A DNA stretch of 64,000 nt from Serratia quinivorans (GTDB lineage Bacteria; Pseudomonadota; Gammaproteobacteria; Enterobacterales; Enterobacteriaceae), in contig NZ_CAMKGL010000011.1 of assembly GCF_946227985.1 (NCBI RefSeq), positions 1 through 64,000 of the forward strand, written 5' to 3'. The position numbers and the translations under genes are program-made. Numbering within the stretch: the stretch's first letter is position 1; each line of letters starts with the position of its first letter. Below the pieces are notes generated by a model. That model was not told the origin of the DNA and did no database searches. It was given only the letters and a program-made list of their open reading frames with translations. Of the stretch, positions 16,148 through 24,908 are shown in pieces.

Positions 16148-16604
16148 ACCGTTTCGATATAAATAGCCACACGCCCCGTCAGCAGTATTATCGCTGACAG
16201 GGGGATTCATTTGCGACGGAAGCGTGGGGGAAAAATATCACAGAACTAACAACACATCATTATTTGATCAACGCGTCACGCAACGGCAATACATGCAAAG
16301 AGTTTGCCTGGCGTGATTTATTATAATATCTACGGAATAGAAAATAGCATAGACCCAGGCCATTATGTTTTTTCGAAACATCGCGGCAACATCGAGTACA
16401 GGTCATCACATCGACAATACAGACCACAAGCACTATCGGGATAAAAATAAAGACTCAATCTACAAATGAAACATTACATAGTTGGGTGTCAACATTGAAC
16501 AGATGGCAACAATAAAACAACCTAACTTGCGCAAGCTCACGCAACATAAGAAAAAATAAACATGTAACTACATTCAATTACAATTAATACAAACCCTCCG
16601 CAAC
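16148..16604. other. AT-rich gap without recognisable genes
   Basis: These 457 bases after the FKBP gene contain an imperfect GC-containing hairpin just past the stop (about 16170-16200, around CAGCAGTATTATCGCTG) that could terminate the operon. The rest is AT-rich sequence with many stops in all frames. No RNA gene or repeat was recognised. Confidence 0.4.
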
Positions 16605-16979
16605 CTATAAAATAAAAGGTTGTGTTCGCATGTAAACATCACGGTCAAAGCTTTTTTCTTTCATGTCAAAGAAATCACTGTTCAGGCAAAGACCAAAGCC
16701 CTTGAGGGTCAGAATAAAATCCGACGGAAATCCATTATCATTTAGAGCGCGCCGCGTTTTGAAAATAAGTTGATTATAACGAGCCTCCATCAAGTCATGG
16801 TTCTGCTTGGGCCATATATATTCAATCAATAACGCCTTTTCATTTATTTTATTCATTAGACAGTATATCAGCAGGGCCTGATTTTTACTCAGAGCAACGA
16901 CGATATTTTGGCCCTTGAGCTGCAGCACCCGAGATTTCAGAAGTAACGCATTATTTTCAAAAAAAATATGATTTGGCAC
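16605..16979 (-). CDS. Orphan winged-helix protein (OmpR/CadC-type DNA-binding domain)
   Basis: A 124-residue protein is made almost entirely of a trans_reg_C-type winged helix. LSKNQALLIYCLMN begins the domain, LLIEYIWPKQN matches the turn before the recognition helix, YNQLIFKTRRALNDNG is the recognition helix, and ILTLKGFGLCLN is the wing hairpin. No membrane segment or receiver domain is attached, unlike MarT or CadC. It is AT-rich like the neighbouring 17887-18717 regulator and may be a truncated relative. Stand-alone proteins of this type occur as fimbrial or virulence regulators. Target unknown. Confidence 0.6.
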   Translation of the reverse strand: MPNHIFFENNALLLKSRVLQLKGQNIVVALSKNQALLIYCLMNKINEKALLIEYIWPKQNHDLMEARYNQLIFKTRRALNDNGFPSDFILTLKGFGLCLNSDFFDMKEKSFDRDVYMRTQPFIL

Positions 16980-17462
16980 AGAACCCCCTCTCGTTTAGAA
17001 CGTTTCATTAGTCCAAGGGTGGATACCCAGGATAGTTTCAAGTTGTCTGGTCACATTCACTTACTCGGAATATCCGCAAGCCATGCATCCAGCGTCAAAG
17101 CATGAGAGAGGTTACCACTTAAAAACACGATTTGGTTTTATATAATCAATACAACACCATTCATAGATTAATATTCTGCTTTATAGTTTTTTATAGGTTT
17201 ATCTTTCATATAAATGTAACTCATCGGAAAAGGTTTACCACCGTCGTAAATCTTGGCGGCATTGGCATAGCAGCGTTCATTTTTATCCTGTCACCTGGAG
17301 CCAGAATAGCTTGGGCACTGACGGATGATCTCTGCCTGTTACGTTGACCGTGACCAAGAAAATCTGCTGAAACAGGCAGTGCGAAAAACAGGCATGGTGT
17401 AGAACATCACCAATTTTATAGGGTGGCAATTACAATTCTCCACTCTATCCAAACTCCCAATA
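16980..17462. other. AT-rich gap, probable regulatory or decayed DNA
   Basis: These 483 bases lie between two convergent-looking minus-strand regulator genes. A 71-codon plus frame (17132-17347) has a hydrophobic stretch but no ribosome binding site and no recognisable family, so I do not call it a gene. The segment presumably carries the promoter of the 16605-16979 gene. Confidence 0.35.
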
Positions 17463-17903
17463 TTAATCTTCAGTACATAGCATCAATGTTTCATTAGGGA
17501 GCGTCAGGACAAAGTCCGAAGAATTAATCGCAGTCACTTTTAACTTTATATCGCGGTATGTTAAAACACGAAATATGGCTTCAAGTTGCGGATTCCGTTC
17601 CTTCATATGGATAGAATAGTAATCGCCATTTTTAATATAACTGAAATTCATTATGCCATCGACACTCTTCGGTGATGAGTTTTTACATGACCATTCTCCA
17701 GAGACAAGAATATAGCCTTCCCCACCGGAGTGCATGGATAAAAAAATATCATACACGCTCTTTCCATTGCAATTTCCCACATTACCCTGGGTGTGCAAGC
17801 GCGCCCAGCAATTAAAGCCTTTGTCGTTGTGGAAATTTATCCAATAAATTACACAAGCCGTTAAAACGAGAAAAAAAACTACAAGTTTAGTTTTTATTTT
17901 CAT
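17463..17903 (-). CDS. FidL/PsaF-like membrane partner protein
   Basis: This 146-residue protein starts at ATG 17903 with GAAGGTGTAT upstream, overlapping the previous gene by 17 bases. One N-terminal membrane segment (LVVFFLVLTACVIYWI) is followed by a periplasmic domain with a pair of Cys (FNCWARL, GNCNG), plus EWSC and a Cys near the end. Length, topology and place directly behind a ToxR-like regulator match FidL of Salmonella SPI-3 and the PsaF/MyfF partners of Yersinia. Such proteins stabilise or modulate the regulator's periplasmic domain. Confidence 0.7.
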   Translation of the reverse strand: MKIKTKLVVFFLVLTACVIYWINFHNDKGFNCWARLHTQGNVGNCNGKSVYDIFLSMHSGGEGYILVSGEWSCKNSSPKSVDGIMNFSYIKNGDYYSIHMKERNPQLEAIFRVLTYRDIKLKVTAINSSDFVLTLPNETLMLCTED

Positions 17904-18717
17904 ATACACCTTCGACTCTGGAGTAAATGTAATTTTCACAAGGCGCCTTGCTTTTATAAGTACAGTAACCGAGCAGTTCTAAAAAGACATAATTATCTAA
18001 CGTATTCTTTTTTTTGTCTACTGAAAAATAAACGTTCGTTTTAATGGCGCAGTTTATTTTCTCATCCTTAATAATGGCATTAATCCTGTTAATCACCCTA
18101 CCTCTATCAAGTCGGCGGGTCATATCATCAATAAGATAAAATCGGCATTGCTGGTAACGAAAAATCTCACTCCTTACCGAGTTGAGTCTCAGATTTTCGT
18201 GTATATAGGCTGTAGCCGCTGCAGTGAGTAAAACTAAAAAAAAGGTCGTTATTTTTATTTTTTTGGATAAAAAAAAACCACTCCCCATCCATTTACCTTT
18301 ATGACCTACTGGCGGGCTTGGGGATTGATTATATTCAGTAACGTCAGGTGAGATCACAGAAGGAGTGATATATATAATATCTGCTTCAAATAAAAAACCA
18401 TGCTTTGGAATCGTGGAAATGACACCAGGGAAACCGCATTGTGCCAGTGCCTTTCTCAGCATAGAGACATAGTTATTGAGGTTATTATTAGACGCGCTCA
18501 GGCCTTTTTTTTCCCATAGCTCATTTAATAACTTATCTCGGCTTATCGGAACGCCAACATTTTGGATAAACAACAATAACAATTCATTACTCACCCGATT
18601 AAGTGTGATCATATCAATACTGTCATCCTGGCAAAACAACGTGCCATCCGATGAGTTAAAACTCACATAATTGTTTATTATGTACTCCATACACTCCCCT
18701 TCAGAATTAACGACCAC
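17887..18717 (-). CDS. ToxR/MarT-like membrane-anchored transcription regulator
   Basis: A 276-residue protein carries an N-terminal winged helix (about residues 10-100: LNRVSNELLLLFIQN, LNNYVSMLRKALAQCG, ISTIPKHGFLFEA). A polar linker, a single membrane segment (IKITTFFLVLLTAAATAYI, about 155-175) and a periplasmic domain with three Cys (QQCRFYL, CTYKSKAPC) follow. This is the CadC/ToxR/PsaE plan. The downstream FidL-like gene overlaps it, giving a MarT-FidL type pair; in Salmonella marT-fidL also lie on an island at selC. It probably senses envelope conditions and controls fimbrial or adhesin genes. Confidence 0.75.
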   Translation of the reverse strand: MVVNSEGECMEYIINNYVSFNSSDGTLFCQDDSIDMITLNRVSNELLLLFIQNVGVPISRDKLLNELWEKKGLSASNNNLNNYVSMLRKALAQCGFPGVISTIPKHGFLFEADIIYITPSVISPDVTEYNQSPSPPVGHKGKWMGSGFFLSKKIKITTFFLVLLTAAATAYIHENLRLNSVRSEIFRYQQCRFYLIDDMTRRLDRGRVINRINAIIKDEKINCAIKTNVYFSVDKKKNTLDNYVFLELLGYCTYKSKAPCENYIYSRVEGVYENKN

Positions 18718-19444
18718 ACAACATTATTTAATCAGAGATTATAAAGTCCATTCTATAAGAAAACTCTGCCATATTTTAATATAGTGATCATTTTCGTTGA
18801 ATGCAAATTATTGGGATTGCATTTATTAAAAATTTAAATAAATTTATAATGAGGAATTGCATGTACGCATAAAACTTAGTATATAAAAAATCAAAGTGGG
18901 ATTGTTTTTAGTTACTTTCAATCGCTCTGCGCAGGAGTGTTCGACGACTCTTGCTGTTGTACGCTGTTGTTTAAAACGACAGTCCTGCCGCATTAGTCTA
19001 GGTAAACCGGAAAGTTGCATTCACCTGTTTTTTGGGCTGGCACCAGATAAAATTGGTAGCTTAAATCATCAACGCAACGCTTAATTCACGAGGTTCAGTT
19101 GTACTAAAACGCGATCATAAAAATCTAGTTATCGCATTGAATTATTTTGTTTTTTATGATTTTGCTAACCAAAGAAAAACGCTGTGGGGCATTGATTGCA
19201 GAGGTATCGATAAAGGGCTCAGCTTGGAAAACAGAAAATATCCGACGCTAAGAACGTTTTATATGCAGATTTTACGTAAGCTCTCAAACTGCAATTTACG
19301 GTTTCATTTTTCATCGGGTAAACCTATTATGCCTCGAAACACATTAGTACTCCAAAACAATATGGTATTGCTGAAGCCAGAGGGTTGGACTTGATGCTGA
19401 TGTATATATACTCACATTTCTGCTGATAATCTAATTATCATAAA
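18718..19444. other. Gene-poor AT-rich stretch
   Basis: No gene is supported here. An 85-codon plus frame (19137-19394) lacks a ribosome binding site and family likeness. A 62-codon frame at 18896 is also unremarkable. The first 150 bases should contain the promoter of the ToxR-like gene. A short direct repeat of GCAAATTATTGG/GGATTGCATTTATT type near 18800-18830 was noted without interpretation. Confidence 0.35.
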
Positions 19445-19907
19445 TTATTTTATAAAAAATTGGTTATTTAACGAAGAAACATTATCGAATTGATGAAAAA
19501 TATTTTCAATTACATCCCAACCCTTATCAAGTTTAATAAACGATAAGTAGTCGTGAATATTAGACCCAACAGCATCATTTCATATAACAATCCGCACGAA
19601 TCCTGTGGTTGGTTTAATATTAATAATGTCAATATGAAAAATAACTTCAGGAGATTTTCCATAGTTATTAATGAAATAAGCCATTGAGTTACTTGCTCCC
19701 CATAAGCTCACTATTAACAGTTCCGTACGTCACACAATCCTTATGAAAAATATCAGCCAACACATCAACATTACCGCTGCGTAAAGACTCGACATATTTT
19801 GTAGCTGCTTCAATAACATCGTTGTGCTCATTAGCTGATACCGTACTTTGATTCACATCCTGCTCATCATAACTAATTTTGTAGAAAAAATTGAAAATTA
19901 AGCACAT
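19445..19907 (-). pseudogene. Decayed NTF2/lumazine-binding-like protein gene
   Basis: The minus strand from ATG 19907 encodes VIEAATKYVESLRSGNVDVL and DCVTYGTVNSEL, typical of SnoaL/NTF2-like putative lumazine-binding proteins. The frame then ends at TAA 19689-19691. A +1 shift near 19695 restores the family sequence (SMAYFINNYGKSPEVIFHID), which is interrupted again by TGA and then continues (DYLSFIKLDKGWDVIENIFH) to TAA at 19445. Two independent lesions show the gene is dead. The fold would be a small cytosolic alpha+beta barrel of unknown ligand. Confidence 0.7.
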
Positions 19908-20008
19908 AACACTCAGTTGGTGATAGCAATCATCAGGCTACTGGTAGACTGGCCCCATAGATCACTAGACACTTCGCCTCTCTTAAAATAAGAGTTAGTC
20001 TTAGACCT

Positions 20009-20404
20009 ATGTTTAACACCAGTCAGAATAATAAGATGGTTGAAGTGTTATCAGGACCAGAGCGGCGCCAGCGTCGTACACCTCAGGAAAAAATTGTCAT
20101 TATTCAGCAGACTATGGAGCCCGGTATGACCGTGTCTCATGTCGCTCGCCTGCATGGTATCAATGCCAACCAGATCTTCAAATGGCGCAGGCAGTATGAA
20201 GACGGTTCCCTGACTGCCGTGGCCTCCGGCGAAGAGGTCGTACCCGCTTCCGAACTGTCTGCGGCCAACAAGCAAATCCGCGAGATCCGGCGCCTTCTGG
20301 GTAAAAAGACGATGGAAGCTGAAATACTTAAAGAGGCCGTGGAGTTCGGCCGGGCAAAAAAATGGATTGCGCATGCGCCCTTGTTGCCCGGGGACGACGA
20401 ATAG
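20009..20404 (+). CDS. IS2-like transposase OrfA (InsC type)
   Basis: A 131-residue basic protein with a helix-turn-helix ([20 protein letters not shown], about residues 38-57) and a C-terminal leucine-zipper-like region ([20 protein letters not shown]). The ending [17 protein letters not shown] is near-identical to IS2 InsC as I remember it. It binds the element ends and is joined to OrfB by -1 frameshifting in the overlap around 20362-20404 to make the active transposase. Confidence 0.9.
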   Translation: MFNTSQNNKMVEVLSGPERRQRRTPQEKIVIIQQTMEPGMTVSHVARLHGINANQIFKWRRQYEDGSLTAVASGEEVVPASELSAANKQIREIRRLLGKKTMEAEILKEAVEFGRAKKWIAHAPLLPGDDE

Positions 20405-21240
20405 CCGACATCTGCCGGAGCATTGGAGTGTCGCGTACGCAACTGAGTATCAGGGTTCACCGACAGTCTGACTGGCAAGACCGCAGACAACATTCCAGTT
20501 TTGACGATACTGCTGTGTTGTCCCGGATAAATACCGCCGTGGCTGACCTGCCCACGTGCGGTTATCGACGGGTATGGGCGCTGTTGCGGCGGGAGTCTGA
20601 GTGGGACGGACAGCCTGTTGTTAACGCAAAACGGGTGTACCGCATTATGAGCACCCACCATCTGCTTCTCGAGCTTAAGCCTGCTGATAATCATCGGAAG
20701 CGGGCCCATAAAGGACGCGTGGCGGTGGCCGAGAGTAACCGGCGCTGGTGCTCAGATGGCTTCGAGTTCCGCTGCGACAATCGCGAAAAGTTGCGGGTGA
20801 CCTTCGCACAGGACTGCTGTGACCGGGAGATCATCGACTGGGCAGCGGGCACAGGTGGCTATGACAAAGAAACCGTGCAGGATGTGATGCTGGGAGCGGT
20901 GGAAAAGCGCTTCGGACAGCAACTGCCGTCAAAGCCGCTGGAATGGCTGACGGATAATGGTTCGGCCTACAGGGCACATGAAATGCGGGCGTTCGCCCGG
21001 ATGCTGGGGCTTGACCCGTGCACGACAGCAGTACACAGTCCGGAAAGTAATGGCATAGCAGAAAGCTTCGTGAAAACGATCAAGCGAGATTACATCAGTA
21101 TAATGCCGAAAGCAGATAGTCGGTCGGCGCTGGTGAATCTGGCGATAGCGTTCAGTCATTACAACGAGCATCCCCCCCACAGTGCGCTGGGGTACCGCTC
21201 ACCACGGGAATATATACGCAGGAAGTTATCGCAACCGTAA
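20362..21240 (+). CDS. IS2-like transposase OrfB (InsD type, DDE domain)
   Basis: This 292-residue frame overlaps OrfA by 43 bases and is normally made as an OrfAB fusion. The integrase core is complete: [13 protein letters not shown] gives the first Asp, [11 protein letters not shown] the second, and [18 protein letters not shown] the Glu, with the C-terminal [19 protein letters not shown]. All features match IS3-family DDE transposases of the IS2 group. No lesions are visible, so it should be functional. Confidence 0.9.
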   Translation: MDCACALVARGRRIADICRSIGVSRTQLSIRVHRQSDWQDRRQHSSFDDTAVLSRINTAVADLPTCGYRRVWALLRRESEWDGQPVVNAKRVYRIMSTHHLLLELKPADNHRKRAHKGRVAVAESNRRWCSDGFEFRCDNREKLRVTFAQDCCDREIIDWAAGTGGYDKETVQDVMLGAVEKRFGQQLPSKPLEWLTDNGSAYRAHEMRAFARMLGLDPCTTAVHSPESNGIAESFVKTIKRDYISIMPKADSRSALVNLAIAFSHYNEHPPHSALGYRSPREYIRRKLSQP

Positions 21241-21377
21241 GAGAGAAAAAGCGTCTGGATATATAGGGCCAAATCCAACTGGTTTGCGGCTATGATGCTG
21301 CCGCGATCGATTTTTAAGTTGATGTCATTGCCAGATGAAAGTCGCAAGTTAGTCACTTTTATTCTGAGCATAGTCTG

Positions 21378-21506
21378 TCACATGGTATTGAAATCACGCG
21401 CGATAGCACTCACGCCATTTTCGGCACTTAGCTTTTTAAGGACAATTACCCGTTGTTTTTCGTTTAGTGCCGGTACGTTTACCCGTGGCTTAGGCTCATG
21501 CAATAT
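21378..21506 (-). pseudogene. Serine-recombinase C-terminal helix-turn-helix remnant
   Basis: A 42-codon minus frame without a start reads PKPRVNVPALNEKQRVIVLK, then LSAENGVSAIARDFNT, the DNA-binding tail of resolvase/invertase proteins. TGA follows at the point where family members have Ser-Arg-Gln-Thr, and beyond it QTMLRI continues the pattern. The catalytic domain is absent. The IS2-like element lies about 100 bases downstream. A dead fragment of an older mobile element is inferred. Confidence 0.5.
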
Positions 21507-21964
21507 CTAAATATAAGTAATTAAGCAACAAATTCCATTCAAATTCCACTACAGCGTAAATCACCTACTTCGTCATTTTCCAGCCAGACTGGTCAGCCAC
21601 CAGTCTCGTAAAAAATATCCAGATCAGGCGTGGCGCTGGCCGGAATTATGCGGGTGGTACAATACGTATCGGTCTGAAGCACGATAATCTCCCTGAAAAC
21701 GACGCATTTAACATATTGCAATTATCTGAACTTAGATCAGCGTTGACACTTTGCAGAGTTTGACGTAAATACAAAAAACCGGCCTGAGCCGGTTTGGGGA
21801 CTACTTTTATTATAATATCAGCCACAGTATGGCTTTCGTGAAACCCTGGTATTGCCGTGTGTTTTGTTCCTAGCCACTTTAGGCAACCTCATTTGTTGGC
21901 GTCCAATGGGTTCGGCAGATCAATAACCGCCGATTGATCGGCCACACCGATCGTCAATGCCCGA
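21507..21964. other. Gap downstream of the P4-like operon
   Basis: About 460 bases without a supported gene. A perfect eight-base-pair hairpin (21776-21795, listed separately) lies near its right end. A short minus frame at about 21600-21680 starts GTG after GGGAGATTATC but is only about 30 codons long and not recognisable. Confidence 0.4.
21776..21795. terminator. Hairpin downstream of the alpha-like gene
   Basis: AAACCGGC and GCCGGTTT enclose the loop CTGA, with A-rich sequence on the left so that the minus strand reads GGTTTTTTGT after the stem. It lies about 170 bases past the alpha-like stop and suits a terminator of the P4-like operon. Confidence 0.6.
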
Positions 21965-24301
21965 TTATGCGCTATCACACTTGGGCAACCAGTCAGCCTC
22001 GCACTCTTCACTCAACGTCAGGTTGGTCTGCATACCCTGATTCGTTCTGCGTTTAAGCAACGTCAGCTCATGCTCCCTGAGCGTTTGCGGTACGGCCAAC
22101 CCGAATGAGGTCAGGTTCATGGTATTTTGATGCCCGCGTGCCTCCATAAACGACAGGTAGGCGTGATAGAGGTAACGGCGCGGATTGGCCGGTCTGATAT
22201 TCCCGTTCCCCATCAACATGCCCACCGGGGTACTCAGGGTTGTCAGGTAACCGCAGAAATCCATTAGCGGGTCGGACTGGCGTTTGACGGCTAATGCTTC
22301 CTCTGAACTCTGCTGCGCCTGGAGCAACTCACGGGCATCGTTCGGGTTGGCAAAGTGTTGCATCAGGTGACGGACAATGACCGCCAACTCCCCACTGATT
22401 TTCTCCAACAGCTGCGGGTCACGCTCCTTCGCCGGTATCGCTTCGGGAAACGTGATAATCACCCGACGACGCGAGACACCGCCGCTGCGGTCACTGAAGC
22501 GCATCGGGTTGTTATTCACCGCCAAAATCACGGCCGGGATGTAGGTTGAGTAGGCATCGCGGTATTTCGGATCGATAGCCACCGCGTCGCCCCCGGTGAT
22601 GGCCTTGATACCTGCACCGTCACCGCTCCATTTCTCCTGGTCGGGCAGGATTATCAGCGAGTACCCCACTACAGAAGCACGTTCCCGCGCCGATTCCAGA
22701 TTATCGATGGTCGCAGAGGTGGTGTTGTCGGCACCCGCCAGCAAGCGGGCAATGGAGGCCATCACGCTTTTACCGCTGCCACCGGGGCCGGTGACTTCCA
22801 GGAACAGTTGCCAGTCATACCGGTTCGCCAGCACCATAAACAGCGCCGCCAGAATGCGTTCCTGCTTGTCGTGGCTGTTCCCGGCCGCCCGCGTCAGCCA
22901 CTGCCAGAAATGCGGCGCATGGTCGGCCAGGTTTTCTCCCGTGCGCGGCGGCGTGTAGTCCACGCTGTTGACGGTGCGCAGCCAGTGTTCTTTACGGTGT
23001 GCGCTGAATTGTCCGCTGACGGTATCAAACACCCCATTGCGGAAGCCTATCAGGCGTCTCACCGGTTCGCCCATTTGCGGCACCATCAGCTTGAGCGTAT
23101 CCAGAATGCTGCTGATACCGGCCGCCGAGAACGGCGCACGGACCTTCTGAAACAGCGCGGCAATCTCCCGGCTGAGCTGCCGATGGGGCAGCACCTGCCA
23201 GGCACCCTGCGTATAGCGGCACAGTTCTTCACCAACTAATGGCACCGCCAGGGTATTGCCATAATGCTCTGACAACAGTTCAGCCTTTTCACTGGCACTC
23301 AAGGCTTTCAGGTCGGCATCGCTAAGCGTATCAAACGGGCTGGGCTGCTGGGGCTGGCTGAAAGCCGTCAATTGTACGAGCGCGGCCAGTTTGCCCTGTT
23401 GCAGGTAAACGTCGTTCCAGTCACCGGTTTCTGCGGGCAATGCAAGCTTGCCGCAGCTCAATTGGGCAGCCTCGGCAGCTCTGGTCTGGCCGGTGCCGTT
23501 TTCGTCATTATCCGCCGCCAGCAGCAACGCCGCATCAGGGTAGCGGGTGCGCAGCTGCTGTGCCATTAAGGGCATGTTATTGGCACTGAGAGCCACGCAG
23601 ACACTTTCCCCTGTCAATTGATGTACGGTCAGGCCGGTGGCATAGCCCTCGGTCAGCCAGATAACGTCAGTATTCTGACCAGACAGGAAATGGCAGGCGT
23701 CTTTCACCTGCCCCCCGGCCAGCGTGCGCTTGTCACCTGCGGCGTTAATCAACTGGACGTTGACCACCTCACCGGCGCTGTCGGTCAGGGGTAACAACAG
23801 GTCGCCGGGCTGGTAAGTGATGCCGCCCACGCGCAGTGACGGACCCTGAAGTGTCAGGGTATCGGTGTCCGGCCAGCCTTTGGTGGTCAGGTAGGCATTC
23901 CCGGCTTGTTGCCGGGCGCTGGCAAATAGCTGTCTGGCCTGCTGTGCCGCATGATGGCGCACCTGTGCTTTGTCTTGCTGTTCCTGTTGAAGGTTCTGCT
24001 CCGACCATACGGGTTCGGTTTGCTCACCCAATACCCCGGCCACTTTCACGGCGGCCTCTTTGGCGGTCACGGCCAGTGCTTTCTCAACCAGATTCAGACC
24101 ATCCCCACTGCCGCACTGATTACAGAACCAGGTGCCGCGCCCTTGTTGGTTATCAAAGCGAAAACGGTCTTTACCGCCGCAGGCCGGGCACGGTTGGGGC
24201 TTGCCGTTCGGTTGCAGGGCAATGCCGAGGGCCGGGAGTATCACCGGCCATTGGCCGGTGGCGGTGCGTACGGTCTGTGATACGAAGTGGGCATTCATCA
24301 T
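21965..24301 (-). CDS. P4 alpha-like primase-helicase replication protein
   Basis: From ATG 24301 (GGGAG six bases upstream) the protein is 778 residues, matching phage P4 alpha (777). A longer frame reaches 24448 but has no site. The N-terminal zinc finger has Cys38, Cys41, Cys60 and Cys63 (CPACGGKDRF, WFCNQCGSGDG). A Toprim motif, LLLAADNDENGTG, lies near residue 258. The SF3 helicase Walker A, GPGGSGKSVMAS, is near 505, with a Walker B-like segment SLIILPDQEKW. Alpha primes, unwinds and binds GGTGAACA repeats at the origin, and such repeats are found at 26252-26352. The gene is intact, so the island could excise and replicate. Confidence 0.9.
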   Translation of the reverse strand: MMNAHFVSQTVRTATGQWPVILPALGIALQPNGKPQPCPACGGKDRFRFDNQQGRGTWFCNQCGSGDGLNLVEKALAVTAKEAAVKVAGVLGEQTEPVWSEQNLQQEQQDKAQVRHHAAQQARQLFASARQQAGNAYLTTKGWPDTDTLTLQGPSLRVGGITYQPGDLLLPLTDSAGEVVNVQLINAAGDKRTLAGGQVKDACHFLSGQNTDVIWLTEGYATGLTVHQLTGESVCVALSANNMPLMAQQLRTRYPDAALLLAADNDENGTGQTRAAEAAQLSCGKLALPAETGDWNDVYLQQGKLAALVQLTAFSQPQQPSPFDTLSDADLKALSASEKAELLSEHYGNTLAVPLVGEELCRYTQGAWQVLPHRQLSREIAALFQKVRAPFSAAGISSILDTLKLMVPQMGEPVRRLIGFRNGVFDTVSGQFSAHRKEHWLRTVNSVDYTPPRTGENLADHAPHFWQWLTRAAGNSHDKQERILAALFMVLANRYDWQLFLEVTGPGGSGKSVMASIARLLAGADNTTSATIDNLESARERASVVGYSLIILPDQEKWSGDGAGIKAITGGDAVAIDPKYRDAYSTYIPAVILAVNNNPMRFSDRSGGVSRRRVIITFPEAIPAKERDPQLLEKISGELAVIVRHLMQHFANPNDARELLQAQQSSEEALAVKRQSDPLMDFCGYLTTLSTPVGMLMGNGNIRPANPRRYLYHAYLSFMEARGHQNTMNLTSFGLAVPQTLREHELTLLKRRTNQGMQTNLTLSEECEADWLPKCDSA

Positions 24302-24312
24302 CTTGCTCTCCC

Positions 24313-24648
24313 TTAATGCACAGTGGCGTGACTGGCAGTTGCCAGGTGGTCGCAGCACAGCTCGTCCATCAGTTTTTGTCCCAGTACGGTCAGGCGCGGC
24401 GGTGCCACCAACACATCTGGTTGCACCATGTCGCTGAGCATCGTGCACGCCATATCCATGCCTGCTTCCGCACCGTGCTGCTGCACAAAGTACCCTTCCA
24501 GGCGCAGGGCAATCAGCATCTGCAACTCGTCCAGCGTGTAACCAAGGCTCACCCGGTAAAAGGCACAGGTGTCGCTATAGGCCTGTGCCACAGCGCGGCG
24601 GAAAACGGCGGTACGGACTTCAATCGGTAAACAGGATTGGGTACTCAT
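24313..24648 (-). CDS. P4-type small conserved protein (DUF5375-like)
   Basis: A 111-residue protein lies 11 bases before the alpha-like gene and starts four bases inside the previous one (ATGA-type overlap). The sequence (CLPIEVRTAVFRRAVAQAY, YTLDELQMLIALRLEGYF, CDHLATASHATVH) resembles the small acidic/helical proteins directly upstream of alpha in many P4-like islands, which I recall as DUF5375. No enzymatic motif or membrane segment is visible. Function unknown. Confidence 0.6.
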   Translation of the reverse strand: MSTQSCLPIEVRTAVFRRAVAQAYSDTCAFYRVSLGYTLDELQMLIALRLEGYFVQQHGAEAGMDMACTMLSDMVQPDVLVAPPRLTVLGQKLMDELCCDHLATASHATVH

Positions 24649-24908
24649 GCGGCGGGTGCCTCCATGCTGGCAAGAAGTTGAGGTTCACAGGTGTTGACGA
24701 CGTGGCCGAGCTGGTCAGTCAGCACGGCAATGACTGAGGCAAAGGCCGCCTGTTGAAAACAGTCGGGACGTTGCCCACTCAGGTCAAGGCTGTCCAGCAT
24801 GTCGAGGAACAGCACGCCGGTAGAATGTGCGTGCTGAAGACGCAGGAAGTCCGCATGCGGGATGGCGTAATGGGTTTTACTGTGGAAACGGGCGGCCAGC
24901 GTATTCAT
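24645..24908 (-). CDS. P4-type small hypothetical protein
   Basis: This 87-residue protein starts at ATG 24908 after a strong AGGAGGTGGC site and overlaps both neighbours by four bases. It contains HYAIPHADFLRLQHAH and FASVIAVLTDQLGHVVNT and appears cytosolic and helical. The position between the Icd-like and DUF5375-like genes is constant in P4-like elements. No function can be assigned from sequence. Confidence 0.6.
   Translation of the reverse strand: MNTLAARFHSKTHYAIPHADFLRLQHAHSTGVLFLDMLDSLDLSGQRPDCFQQAAFASVIAVLTDQLGHVVNTCEPQLLASMEAPAA

Larger units (their letters stand above)
19945..21277 (+). mobile_element. Complete IS2-like insertion sequence (IS3 family)
   Basis: The element is 1333 bp, close to the 1331 bp of IS2. 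Left end begins TAGACTGGCCCCATAG; right end has GTCTGGATATATAGGG then CCAAATCCA, imperfectly inverted. It carries two overlapping frames (orfA 20009-20404, orfB 20362-21240). The five bases ACTGG occur directly before (19940-19944) and directly after (21278-21282), a perfect target-site duplication, so it inserted by transposition and has stayed intact. It interrupts non-functional DNA next to a recombinase remnant. Confidence 0.9.

Noticed and set aside
17132..17347. 71-codon plus frame with a hydrophobic stretch
   Set aside because: No ribosome binding site, no recognisable family, and AT-rich DNA in which such frames are expected by chance.
19137..19394. 85-codon plus frame
   Set aside because: No ribosome binding site, no start context and no family resemblance.
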